From Mesorhizobium sp. CA14 (lineage in GTDB: Bacteria; Pseudomonadota; Alphaproteobacteria; Rhizobiales; Rhizobiaceae): 64,000 nucleotides of DNA. Numbering within the stretch: position 1 is the first letter of the stretch; the number at the start of each line of letters is the position of its first letter. The notes under the pieces were generated by a model that did not search any database, had not been told where the DNA came from, and saw nothing but the letters and a program-made list of their open reading frames with translations. The DNA lies in contig NZ_JAIUHR010000021.1 in the NCBI RefSeq assembly GCF_020165195.1, positions 1 to 64,000 of the forward strand, written 5' to 3'. Both the position numbers and the translations under genes were made by a program. This document shows, in pieces, positions 23,471 through 31,891 of the stretch.

Positions 23471-23725
23471 TGGCATCTGAGCCGGCGAATTTCTTAGGCG
23501 GTATCAGGATCGTGGTTGCGCTCCGCCGGCTGCCTCGCCACATAACGGCACGGAACACAGATGCCTTTACGCCTTCCCCTTTCCCGCAAGGATAGTCATC
23601 GGGGAAATTCTTCGCCGCTTCGCCCCGAGGACGGCCTTGTTAACTTCGGGTGTCTTATCGTTGGGTCGTCGGCGAACTGCAGATCAGAGAATAATGGCTC
23701 CGTCTTCGAGGGGTTTCGAGATCGA

Positions 23726-25066
23726 ATGAGCACATCGTACGCAGAAATTTCCATCACTCTCATGGATAAGGTTGCCGATTGGCTGAACCAATCGGCGCTG
23801 GCGGGCAACGACCTGGAAACATTGGTAAATGGCTTTTGCGAACGGCTGGCTGCTGCCGGCCTGCCGCTGAAGCGGGTGCATTTGAGCTTCTCGATGCTCC
23901 ATCCGCTTTATGACGCGCTTGGCTTCACCTGGGTTCGCGGCCAGGGCATGGAAGTGGAAGGCTTCCGCAAGGAGGCCGGCGTGCCGTCTGAAAGATTCCT
24001 GACCAGCCCATACTACCATCTGCTCAGCAATAAGCTCGATCATCTGCGACGCCGGCTCGACCCGCCTGTGGTGTCGGAGTTTCCTGTTTTCGACGACCTC
24101 CGGCTTATGGGCATCACCGACTACATGGCTTTCGTCCATCCCTTCAGCGGCAACACCAGTCAGGGCATGATGGGGTCCTGGTCAACCGACAGCGCCGCGG
24201 GCTTCACCGACAGCATGATTTCGGCGTTGCTGCGCATCCAGAGCCATCTCGCTATCGCCACCAAGATGGCGGTACTCACCAAGCTCGCCGACAACATGAT
24301 GACCACCTATCTCGGCGGCGACGCTGGCAGGCGCGTGCTTGACGGCCAGATCAAGCGCGGCGAGGGCGATACAATCCGGGCCGCATTGGTAATGGGAGAT
24401 ATGCGAGGATCGTCGAGGCTTGCCGAAACCTCCGGCCGGGAAATCTATATCGATACGCTGAACCAGTTTTTTGACGCCGTTGCCGCACCTTTCAATCGCA
24501 ATGGCGGGCAGATCATGAGTTTCATTGGTGATGGCTTCATTGCCGTCTACCCTTGCGAAAGGCACCGTTCGCAGTCCGAGATCGCCTGCCAGGCTGCGCT
24601 TGCGGCCGCGCACAAGGCCAGCGCGCGTATGATGGATCTCAACCTGCGCAGAAAGGAGCAGGGGTTGTCCGACATCAAATTTGGTATCGGGCTGCATGTC
24701 GGCAATGTGATGTTCGGCAATGTCGGGCTTACCGACCGGCTCACATTCTCTGTCTTCGGCTCGGCTGTGAACGAGGTCCAGCGCCTCCAGACCCTCACCA
24801 AGAAATATCCGCACAGCGTTCTGGCCAGCAAAGACTTCGCCGGCTATTGCGGCGCCCACAGCTGGCTGACGCTCGGCCACGAGGAACTGGTTGGCATCAA
24901 GCAGAAGCTGACGGTGCTTTCACCCGATCTGTCGGGAGCTCTCGCACCCGATGAAGACGGTGCGCCGGAGCCGATTCACGTCCGAAGATCGGACGCCGAG
25001 CAGGTCATGCTGCTTCATCGCGATGCCGCGCGCATGACGGCGGGCGACCGGAGTAAGCTCCAGTAA
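23726..25066 (+). CDS. Class III nucleotide cyclase with atypical substrate residues
   Basis: 446 residues from ATG 23726; longer frames begin at 23561 but give low-complexity sequence. Residues 1-205 are an all-cytoplasmic N-terminal domain (EISITLMDKVADWLNQ, SEFPVFDDLRLMGITDYMAF) typical of rhizobial cyclases of this type. The catalytic domain has metal Asp residues in MGDMRGSS (~224) and SFIGDGFIAVY (~265), a VGNVMFGNVG turn and Asn/Arg in VNEVQR. By alignment the Lys and Asp that select adenine are Ser (MSFIGD, FSVFG), so the substrate cannot be assumed to be ATP. It lies 145 bp upstream of a peptide ABC importer in the same orientation, so the two may be co-regulated. Confidence 0.88.
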   Translation: MSTSYAEISITLMDKVADWLNQSALAGNDLETLVNGFCERLAAAGLPLKRVHLSFSMLHPLYDALGFTWVRGQGMEVEGFRKEAGVPSERFLTSPYYHLLSNKLDHLRRRLDPPVVSEFPVFDDLRLMGITDYMAFVHPFSGNTSQGMMGSWSTDSAAGFTDSMISALLRIQSHLAIATKMAVLTKLADNMMTTYLGGDAGRRVLDGQIKRGEGDTIRAALVMGDMRGSSRLAETSGREIYIDTLNQFFDAVAAPFNRNGGQIMSFIGDGFIAVYPCERHRSQSEIACQAALAAAHKASARMMDLNLRRKEQGLSDIKFGIGLHVGNVMFGNVGLTDRLTFSVFGSAVNEVQRLQTLTKKYPHSVLASKDFAGYCGAHSWLTLGHEELVGIKQKLTVLSPDLSGALAPDEDGAPEPIHVRRSDAEQVMLLHRDAARMTAGDRSKLQ

Positions 25067-25105
25067 CCCCCACCTATCTGGGCCGATCGGCTGTGGTAGC
25101 CAGTT

Positions 25106-25133
25106 CGGTCGTCGGTTCCGCCCCTGACGACCG
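25106..25133. promoter_or_regulatory. 8-bp inverted repeat before the ABC importer operon
   Basis: CGGTCGTC at 25106-25113 pairs perfectly with GACGACCG at 25126-25133 around a 12-nt loop. It sits midway between the cyclase stop and the importer start. No T-run follows, so it may be an operator or an RNA hairpin rather than a classical terminator. Confidence 0.4.
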
Positions 25134-25211
25134 CTTCGAATCCAAGTTGCTCTGCGCTGGCAATGCGCTAGTCTCGCTTCATGGAGCTGCCAGAGTGGGG
25201 CTGGTGTAAGA

Positions 25212-27107
25212 ATGAATTCGGGTGTCGATCTGCTGCGGATCGAAGACGTTGGCATCGCTTTTCCCATCATGGGGGGGCCGTTGCATGCCGTCAGGCGCGC
25301 AAATCTTCGCGTCCTGCCCGGTAAGGTTACCGCGCTTGTGGGGGAGTCAGGTTCCGGAAAATCGGTTCTCAGCCAGGCCGTAATGGGCATTTTGCCGAAC
25401 ACAGCCCATGTTCGTGGCCGGATCCTGTTTTCCGATCCTGAAAAGCCCGGCACGAGGCAGGATATTCTCAAGATGTCGCGCGACGGGCCCGAAATCCGCG
25501 CGTTGAGAGGCAGCCGCATCGGCAAGATCTTTCAGGAGCCGATGACATCGCTGTCGCCGCTGCACACGATCGGCAACCAGGTCAGCGAATCCCTGCAGAT
25601 TCATACGTCCATGGCCCGGGCAGAGCGCAGGGCGCGGACCGAGGAAATGCTCAGCCTTGTCGGCTTCCCCAATCCCAAGCGCGCCTATGACATGTATCCC
25701 TTCGAACTTTCGGGAGGATTGCGTCAGCGCGCCATGATCGCGATGGCGCTTATCTGCCGGCCCGCCCTGTTGATCGCCGATGAGCCGACGACAGCGTTGG
25801 ACGTCACCATCCAGGCGCAAATCCTGCAATTGCTGCGCGGCCTTCAGACCAAGCTGAACATGGCGATGCTGCTGATCACGCACGACCTCGGCGTGGTCGC
25901 GAATGTCGCCGACGAGGTGGTGGTCATCTACCACGGCGAGATCATGGAGGCGGGACCCGTCGAGGCGATATTCCGCCGGCCAGGCCATCCTTACCTTAAG
26001 GGCCTGATGGCAGCCGTTCCGCATTTCGACCTGAAGCCTGGCGAACGACTAAAGGCGCTGCGCGAGGTGCCGGTGAATGTCGGAAACCTGCTCGGCAAGC
26101 AGACTGCGCCGGTATCGAAGGGGCCGGACGACTTCTTGCTGTCGGTCAGGGGTCTGACAAAGACCTTCACCATCCGCAAGTCCGGATGGTTCGGCGGAGA
26201 TCATCAAACCTCTGTTCGCGCCGTCAACGGCGTGAGCTTCGATATCAGGCGGGGTGAGTGCCTGGGTCTGGTCGGCGAAAGCGGCTCCGGCAAAACCACC
26301 GTCAGCAAGATCCTCATGCGGGCTGTCACCCCTAGCGGCGGCTCAGTGATCTTCAACGGCCGCGAGGGACCGATCGACGTTCTGGCCGGCGAGGGCAAGG
26401 CCTTGCACATGCTGCGCGCGAAAATCCAGATGGTCTTCCAGGATCCGGTTTCCTCGCTTTCACCTCGCATGACGGTGGAGAACATCTTGAGCGAGCCGCT
26501 GGAAATTCATCAACGTGGCAATGCCGCGTCCCGACTCGCCACGGTCAAGAGCCTGATGCAGGCAATCGGGCTCGATCCGCGCTTCATCAAGCGTTATCCG
26601 CACAGTTTCTCCGGCGGGCAGCGTCAGCGTATCGGCATCGCGCGCGCGTTGGCGCTGGGGCCTGAACTGCTGATCTGCGACGAGCCGGTTTCGGCGCTCG
26701 ATGTCTCTGTCCAGGCGCAGATCCTGAACCTTCTGAAGGATCTGCAGAAGGAGCTGGGCCTTACCTATCTGTTCATATCCCATAACCTGGCGGTGGTGGA
26801 TTACATGGCAGACCGCATCGCGGTGATGTGCGGCGGGCGTATCGTCGAGCTTGCGCCGCGCGAGATCCTGCTCAGGAAACCGATCCACCCCTACACGCGC
26901 TCACTGGTCGCCGCGGTACCTTTCCCCGACCTCGACAGACCGATGGATTTCAAGACGCTGAAGCTCAGCGGCGCTTCCGACACCAGCGCCTGGGGACCGC
27001 AATTCCGCGACGAGGGCGAAGCGGACGTGCTGTCGCCGCTCGACCTTGGCGGCGGCCATCTCGTTCTGGCCCGACGCTCGGCCGATGCGAACGAGCTACG
27101 CCATTGA
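25212..27107 (+). CDS. Dipeptide/oligopeptide-type ABC transporter, fused two-domain ATPase (OppD-OppF)
   Basis: 631 residues containing two complete nucleotide-binding domains in tandem, equal to fused OppD and OppF. Domain 1: Walker A GESGSGKS (~45), signature LSGGLRQRA (~166), Walker B LLIADEPTTALD. Domain 2: GESGSGKTT (~355), FSGGQRQRI (~466), LLICDEPVSALD. Both have the C-terminal motif of oligopeptide importers (GHPYLKGL, IHPYTRSL), used with solute-binding and permease partners. All catalytic residues are intact in both domains. It is the first gene of a four-gene cassette; its stop overlaps the substrate-binding gene by 4 bp (TTGA). Substrate is unknown. Confidence 0.95.
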   Translation: MNSGVDLLRIEDVGIAFPIMGGPLHAVRRANLRVLPGKVTALVGESGSGKSVLSQAVMGILPNTAHVRGRILFSDPEKPGTRQDILKMSRDGPEIRALRGSRIGKIFQEPMTSLSPLHTIGNQVSESLQIHTSMARAERRARTEEMLSLVGFPNPKRAYDMYPFELSGGLRQRAMIAMALICRPALLIADEPTTALDVTIQAQILQLLRGLQTKLNMAMLLITHDLGVVANVADEVVVIYHGEIMEAGPVEAIFRRPGHPYLKGLMAAVPHFDLKPGERLKALREVPVNVGNLLGKQTAPVSKGPDDFLLSVRGLTKTFTIRKSGWFGGDHQTSVRAVNGVSFDIRRGECLGLVGESGSGKTTVSKILMRAVTPSGGSVIFNGREGPIDVLAGEGKALHMLRAKIQMVFQDPVSSLSPRMTVENILSEPLEIHQRGNAASRLATVKSLMQAIGLDPRFIKRYPHSFSGGQRQRIGIARALALGPELLICDEPVSALDVSVQAQILNLLKDLQKELGLTYLFISHNLAVVDYMADRIAVMCGGRIVELAPREILLRKPIHPYTRSLVAAVPFPDLDRPMDFKTLKLSGASDTSAWGPQFRDEGEADVLSPLDLGGGHLVLARRSADANELRH

Positions 27108-29002
27108 TCAGCCGGCGCGCCATCCTTGGGCTCATGGCTTCGGCGTTTGTGCCGAGCACATTGCACGCCGGCGATCTGGAGCCGGAATTTCTTCAGCCGC
27201 TGCTGAAGGCCCTGGCGCTGCCGGCACTCGCCGAACGCCTGCCCAAGAGGCCGCGCGTGGTGAACCTCGCTGCGATCGGCCGGCAGCCCGGCCAGTATGG
27301 CGGCACGCTGCGCACGATCATCGGCAGCCAGAAAGATATCCGGATGATGACCATCTACGGATATGCTCGCCTGGTCGGCTATGACGAAAAGCTCAACCTG
27401 CAACCCGACATTCTCGAAAGCTTCGACGTGGCGGACGATCGCGTCTTCACTTTCAAGATACGGGAAGGACATAAATGGTCTAACGGCAGCTTGCTGACGC
27501 CGGAGGACTTTCGCTATTGCTGGGAAGACGTCTGGCTGAACGATGAGCTTACGCAAGGCGGGCTTCCCCCGACCCTGTTGGCGGACGGCAAGCCGCCACG
27601 CTTCGAGATCGTCGATCCGCTGACGGTCCGCTATAGCTGGGATGCGCCTAATCCCGACTTCCTCCCGAAGCTGGCTGGCGCTTCGCTGCTCTCGCTTGTT
27701 CTGCCGGCCGCCTACCTCAAGCAGTTCCACAAGAAATACCAGGACCCATTCCGGCTTGCCGGCCTGATGGAGGAGAACAGGGCCAAGAAATGGACGCTCC
27801 TGCATATCCGCATGTCGCGCCAGTATCGCCCGGAGAATCCTGAACTGCCGACGCTCGATCCCTGGCTGAACCGGACCAAGCCGCCGGCCGAGCAGTTCAT
27901 CTTCGAGCGGAACCCGTTCTTTCATCGAATAGACGAGAATGGCCGGCAACTGCCCTATGTTGACCGGGTGGTCATGAATGTCAGCTCGTCGGCGATCATT
28001 TCCGCCAAGACCGGTGCAGGCGAGAGCGACCTGCAATGCATGGGAATTGACTTTTCCGATTATTCATTCCTGAAGGATGCGGAGAAGCGTTATCCGGTCA
28101 AGATGCATCTGTGGAAACGCACACAGGGTTCGCGGCTGGCGCTACTGCCCAATCTGAATTGTGCCGACCTGGTGTGGCGTGGCCTTTTTCGCGACGTGCG
28201 CGTGCGTCGCGCACTTTCGCTTGCTGTGGATAGGCGCGAGATCAATTTGGCGGTGTTCTACGGATTGGCGCAGGAAAGTGCCGATACGGTCCTGCCGGAG
28301 AGCCCGCTTTACCGGCCGGAACTCGCGAAAGCCTGGGTCGCCCATGATCCCGAGCAGGCCAATGCGCTGCTCGATGAGGTCGGGCTTCAGAGGCGTGACG
28401 ATGACGGCCTGCGGATACTTCCCGATGGACGCCCGGCGCAAATCATTGTGGAAACGGCTGGCGAAAGCACGCTGGAAACCGACGCGCTCGAACTTATCAC
28501 CGATCACTGGCGCCAGATCGGCATCGCCCTGTTCGTCCGGACTTCGCAGCGCGACATCTTCCGCAGCCGCGCGCTTGGCGGCGAGATCATGATGTCGATA
28601 TGGTCGGGCATCGACAATGGCGTGCCGACCGCCGACATGAATCCGTACCAGTTGGCTCCCACCATGGACGACCAGCTGCAATGGCCGCTGTGGGGTTCTC
28701 ACTACCTGTCCCATGGGACGCTCGGCGAGGCCCCAGATCTTCCGCCTGTCGTGGAGTTGATGGCTTTGCTCAAACGCTGGAACGCTTCGACCGGAGCCGC
28801 TGAGCGCACCGAGATCTGGAATTCAATGCTGTCGATCTACACCGATCAGGTCTTTTCGATCGGCACGGTGAACGGAACGCATCAGCCGGTTCTGGCGTCC
28901 TCGCGGTTGCGCAATCTGCCTGACAAGGCGCTCTACGGCTACGACCCGACCGCCTATTTCGGTGTCTATATGATGGACACATTCTGGCTTGGAGCGTCCT
29001 GA
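27104..29002 (+). CDS. ABC importer substrate-binding protein (SBP family 5)
   Basis: 632 residues starting at TTG 27104, in frame and overlapping the ATPase stop; this start places a compact signal peptide (ISRRAILGLMASAFVPSTLHA) with a twin Arg right at the N-terminus. The mature protein has family-5 features: YARLVGYDEKLNLQPDILES, FTFKIREGHKWSNGSLLTPEDF, and VRRALSLAVDRREIN. It binds a peptide or similar solute in the periplasm and delivers it to the two permeases encoded next. It is longer than DppA/OppA (~535), with an extra central region. The twin Arg suggests possible Tat export, but the consensus is partial. Frame upstream of 27104 is not coding for this protein. Confidence 0.93.
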   Translation: MISRRAILGLMASAFVPSTLHAGDLEPEFLQPLLKALALPALAERLPKRPRVVNLAAIGRQPGQYGGTLRTIIGSQKDIRMMTIYGYARLVGYDEKLNLQPDILESFDVADDRVFTFKIREGHKWSNGSLLTPEDFRYCWEDVWLNDELTQGGLPPTLLADGKPPRFEIVDPLTVRYSWDAPNPDFLPKLAGASLLSLVLPAAYLKQFHKKYQDPFRLAGLMEENRAKKWTLLHIRMSRQYRPENPELPTLDPWLNRTKPPAEQFIFERNPFFHRIDENGRQLPYVDRVVMNVSSSAIISAKTGAGESDLQCMGIDFSDYSFLKDAEKRYPVKMHLWKRTQGSRLALLPNLNCADLVWRGLFRDVRVRRALSLAVDRREINLAVFYGLAQESADTVLPESPLYRPELAKAWVAHDPEQANALLDEVGLQRRDDDGLRILPDGRPAQIIVETAGESTLETDALELITDHWRQIGIALFVRTSQRDIFRSRALGGEIMMSIWSGIDNGVPTADMNPYQLAPTMDDQLQWPLWGSHYLSHGTLGEAPDLPPVVELMALLKRWNASTGAAERTEIWNSMLSIYTDQVFSIGTVNGTHQPVLASSRLRNLPDKALYGYDPTAYFGVYMMDTFWLGAS

Positions 29003-29004
29003 GC

Positions 29005-30003
29005 GTGCTTCGATATATTGTCTGGCGCATTGCTGTGATGGTTCCAACGCTGCTGATCATATCGGCGCTGGTGTTCACGATCATCGAACTTCCCCCAGGC
29101 GACTATTTCGACAGCTATGTTGCAGAGCTTCGGGCTCAGGGCGAAGCGGTGGATTCCGATCGCATCCAGATGATGCGCAAGGAGTATGGTTTCGACAAGC
29201 CGCCGGTCATTCGCTACTTCTACTGGGTCGGCGGGATGCTGCATGGCGATTTCGGCTATTCGTTCGAGTACGAGCTGCCGGTTCGCGACGTCGTCGGGGA
29301 CCGAATGTGGCTGACAGTGCTGGTTTCCTTCGTCACGATCATCGTCACCTGGCTCATCGCCTTTCCGATCGGCATGTACTCAGCCACCCATCAATACAGC
29401 TGGGGCGACTACGGTCTGACTTTCCTCGGCCTTCTCGGCCTTGCCATTCCGAATTTCATGCTGGCGCTGATCCTGATGTATTTCGCCAACATCTGGTTCG
29501 GCACGTCCATCGGACATCTCATGGACCAGCAATATCTCGGCGAGCCGATGAGCTGGGCCAAGGCGAAGTCGATCCTCGCCCATCTGTGGATCCCGGTCTT
29601 GATCATCGGCACCGGTGGCACGGCGAGCATGATCCGGCGGGTGCGCGCCAATCTGCTCGATGAGCTTCACAAGCAATATGTCGTGACCGCGCGCGCCAAG
29701 GGCCTTCATCCCTTCAAGGCGCTGGTCAAATATCCGCTGCGCATGGCGCTCAATTTCTTCATTTCAGACATAGGCTCCATCCTGCCGGCCATCATCTCCG
29801 GCGCCGAAATCACCGCGATCGTGCTGTCCTTGGAAACGACCGGGCCGATGCTGATCAGGGCGCTGCAAAGCCAGGATATGTATCTGGCAGGATCGTTCCT
29901 GATGTTCCTGGCCTTCCTGACGGTCATCGGTGTACTGATTTCCGACCTGGCGCTGGCGCTGCTTGATCCGCGAATTCGTTTGCAGGGCGGCAGCACCAAA
30001 TGA
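29005..30003 (+). CDS. ABC importer permease, DppB/OppB type
   Basis: 332 residues from GTG 29005, 2 bp after the binding-protein stop. Typical OppB-family features: an N-terminal helix (YIVWRIAVMVPTLLIISALVF), a periplasmic segment ending MLHGDFGYSF, six predicted membrane helices, and the ATPase-contacting loop with EAA pattern (LHKQYVVTARAKGLHPFKAL). It forms the inner-membrane channel with the next gene product. The stop overlaps that gene by 4 bp (ATGA). Confidence 0.95.
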   Translation: MLRYIVWRIAVMVPTLLIISALVFTIIELPPGDYFDSYVAELRAQGEAVDSDRIQMMRKEYGFDKPPVIRYFYWVGGMLHGDFGYSFEYELPVRDVVGDRMWLTVLVSFVTIIVTWLIAFPIGMYSATHQYSWGDYGLTFLGLLGLAIPNFMLALILMYFANIWFGTSIGHLMDQQYLGEPMSWAKAKSILAHLWIPVLIIGTGGTASMIRRVRANLLDELHKQYVVTARAKGLHPFKALVKYPLRMALNFFISDIGSILPAIISGAEITAIVLSLETTGPMLIRALQSQDMYLAGSFLMFLAFLTVIGVLISDLALALLDPRIRLQGGSTK

Positions 30004-31181
30004 ACACGCAATCGCCGCTGCCCGCGCCGGGAGCTCCACTGCAACACTACGTTTCCATTGCGCCCTTCGACCTGCACTCAGTCGAGGCGATGACGCCTGA
30101 GCAGTCGAAAGTATTCCAGGCGTCGCAGTTGCGGCTGATGTGGTGGAAATTCCGACGGCACCGGCTTGCCCTCATATCCGGCATATTCCTCGCAGCGCTT
30201 TATCTTGGGATCCTGATCTGCGAGTTCCTGGCGCCTTACAACCTGCACACGCGCAACATGGACTACATCTATTCGCCACCGCAGCGGGTGCACCTGTTCC
30301 ACGACGGCCGGTTTATCGGGCCGTTCGTATATGGCCGCCAAATGAGGCTGGATATGGAAACCCTCAAGCGGAACTATATGGACAGGCAGGATGACATTCA
30401 GCGGATTCGTTTCTTCTGCAAGGGCGACAGGTACCTATTCTGGGGCTTGATCGAAGGTGACAGGCATCTTGTCTGCCCTGCCGAAAACGGCCAGCTCTTT
30501 CTGGCCGGCACCGACAGGCTGGGGCGCGATGTGCTCTCGCGCATCATCTACGGCGCACGCATATCACTGACGATCGGCCTTGTCGGCATCGGTTTCAGCT
30601 TTCTGCTCGGCATCGTCATCGGCGGACTGGCCGGCTATCATGGCGGTATGTTCGACCTGATCGTTCAACGGATAATCGAAGTTCTGCAATCAATTCCCAG
30701 CATTCCGTTATGGCTGGCTCTGGCGGCGATCATGCCGATAACCTGGAGTCCGATCCTGATCTATTTCGGCATCACCGTCATCCTCGGGCTGCTCCACTGG
30801 ACCGGGCTGGCGCGGGCCGTGCGTTCGAAGCTTCTAGCCCTGCGCGAGGAGGATTACGTTCTGGCCGCGCAATTGATGGGCGCCAGCAGCAGCCGCATTA
30901 TCCGGCGGCACCTCATTCCCGGCTTCATGTCGCATCTGATCGCGACGGCGACGATCTCCATCCCCGGCATGATCCTGGGCGAGACGGCGCTGAGCTTCCT
31001 CGGGCTCGGCCTGAGGCCCCCGATAACCAGCTGGGGCATCCTGCTCACCGAGGCGCGCAGCGTTAGCGTGATCGCGTTCTATCCATGGCTGCTTTTGCCG
31101 ATCCTCCCCGTCATTCTCGTGATCCTGGCATTCAACTTCCTCGGCGACGGCCTTCGGGACGCGGCAGACCCCTACAAGTGA
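30000..31181 (+). CDS. ABC importer permease, DppC/OppC type, with extended periplasmic loop
   Basis: 393 residues, ATG 30000 overlapping the preceding stop. The N-terminal cytoplasmic arm precedes helix 1 (LALISGIFLAALYLGILICEF). The OppC hallmark FLAGTDRLGRDVLSRIIYGA and the EAA loop (REEDYVLAAQLMGASSSRII) are intact. Between helix 1 and the hallmark is a ~110-residue loop including RLDMETLKRNY and FCKGDRYLFWGLIEGD, longer than the E. coli DppC loop; it has two Cys (FFCKG and LVCPA). The loop should face the periplasm and may contact the unusually long binding protein. It is the last gene of the cassette. Confidence 0.94.
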   Translation: MNTQSPLPAPGAPLQHYVSIAPFDLHSVEAMTPEQSKVFQASQLRLMWWKFRRHRLALISGIFLAALYLGILICEFLAPYNLHTRNMDYIYSPPQRVHLFHDGRFIGPFVYGRQMRLDMETLKRNYMDRQDDIQRIRFFCKGDRYLFWGLIEGDRHLVCPAENGQLFLAGTDRLGRDVLSRIIYGARISLTIGLVGIGFSFLLGIVIGGLAGYHGGMFDLIVQRIIEVLQSIPSIPLWLALAAIMPITWSPILIYFGITVILGLLHWTGLARAVRSKLLALREEDYVLAAQLMGASSSRIIRRHLIPGFMSHLIATATISIPGMILGETALSFLGLGLRPPITSWGILLTEARSVSVIAFYPWLLLPILPVILVILAFNFLGDGLRDAADPYK

Positions 31182-31390
31182 CATCGCGTTGCGCCCTACG
31201 CCGGGCTGCCGACTCCACCCGGCATGATCGCTGTGCGCAGGTTTTCGGTTGTTGCAGCGTTCATAGATCCCCTCTATATGCCGCGAGGCTCGATCGGGGT
31301 TTATTACGTCGCCCTCCGGGTTCACCCGCGAACCGTTCCGGTCCCGGGCATTGCCGATCTCTCCAGCTGGTTCAGGACACACAAACGCAT

Positions 31391-31870
31391 ATGTCTCGCC
31401 TCGACAATTTCATCAGCAGGATGACCTCACAGCGCGACATTCTCAACCAAATCTGCCCCGAGGTGGCCGAGATGGAAGGGCCTGTGCTCGAGCTGGGCCT
31501 CGGCAATGGACGGACGTTCCATCATCTGCGCGAGCTCTTGCCCGGACGCCGTATCGTGGCGTTCGACCGCGAAGTTGGCGCACACGCCAGCTCAATTCCC
31601 GAAGCTGAAAATATTGTGCTTGGCGATATACGCGAGACGGCGATCAAGTTCATCGGCATCGATGCCCCACTTGTTCATGCCGACATCGGCACCGGATATG
31701 AAGATCGCGATGCAGTGATCTCGACATGGCTTCCCGACCTGATTGCGCGCCTGCTTCGGGTCGGCGGCTTCGCGGTCAGCGGTACGCCGCTCGATCACCC
31801 GCTGTTGCAACCCCTTCCGCCGCCGCCTTCGGTGCCTCCCGACCGTTATTTTATCTATAGGCGGGTGTGA
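31391..31870 (+). CDS. Small SAM-dependent methyltransferase-like protein
   Basis: 159 residues from ATG 31391. A SAM-binding motif GPVLELGLGNGRTFHHL (~31-47) and an acidic residue at the end of strand 2 (RRIVAFDREVG) are clear, but the fold is short. Length and pattern resemble a small rhizobial family of SAM methyltransferases (possibly Pfam Methyltransf_17). The C-terminus is proline-rich (PLPPPPSVPPDRYF). The substrate is unknown. It follows the ABC importer by 209 bp, in which I see no gene, and is convergent with the next cyclase (21 bp gap). Confidence 0.78.
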   Translation: MSRLDNFISRMTSQRDILNQICPEVAEMEGPVLELGLGNGRTFHHLRELLPGRRIVAFDREVGAHASSIPEAENIVLGDIRETAIKFIGIDAPLVHADIGTGYEDRDAVISTWLPDLIARLLRVGGFAVSGTPLDHPLLQPLPPPPSVPPDRYFIYRRV

Positions 31871-31891
31871 GAGGCAGAGACGACCCAAGTC

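Noticed and set aside
25130..25155. tRNA-like TTCGAATCC box
   Set aside because: No acceptor stem or anticodon arm can be folded around it.
26828..27103. N-terminal extension of the substrate-binding protein
   Set aside because: Overlaps the ATPase C-terminus; the TTG at 27104 gives a proper signal peptide and TTGA coupling.
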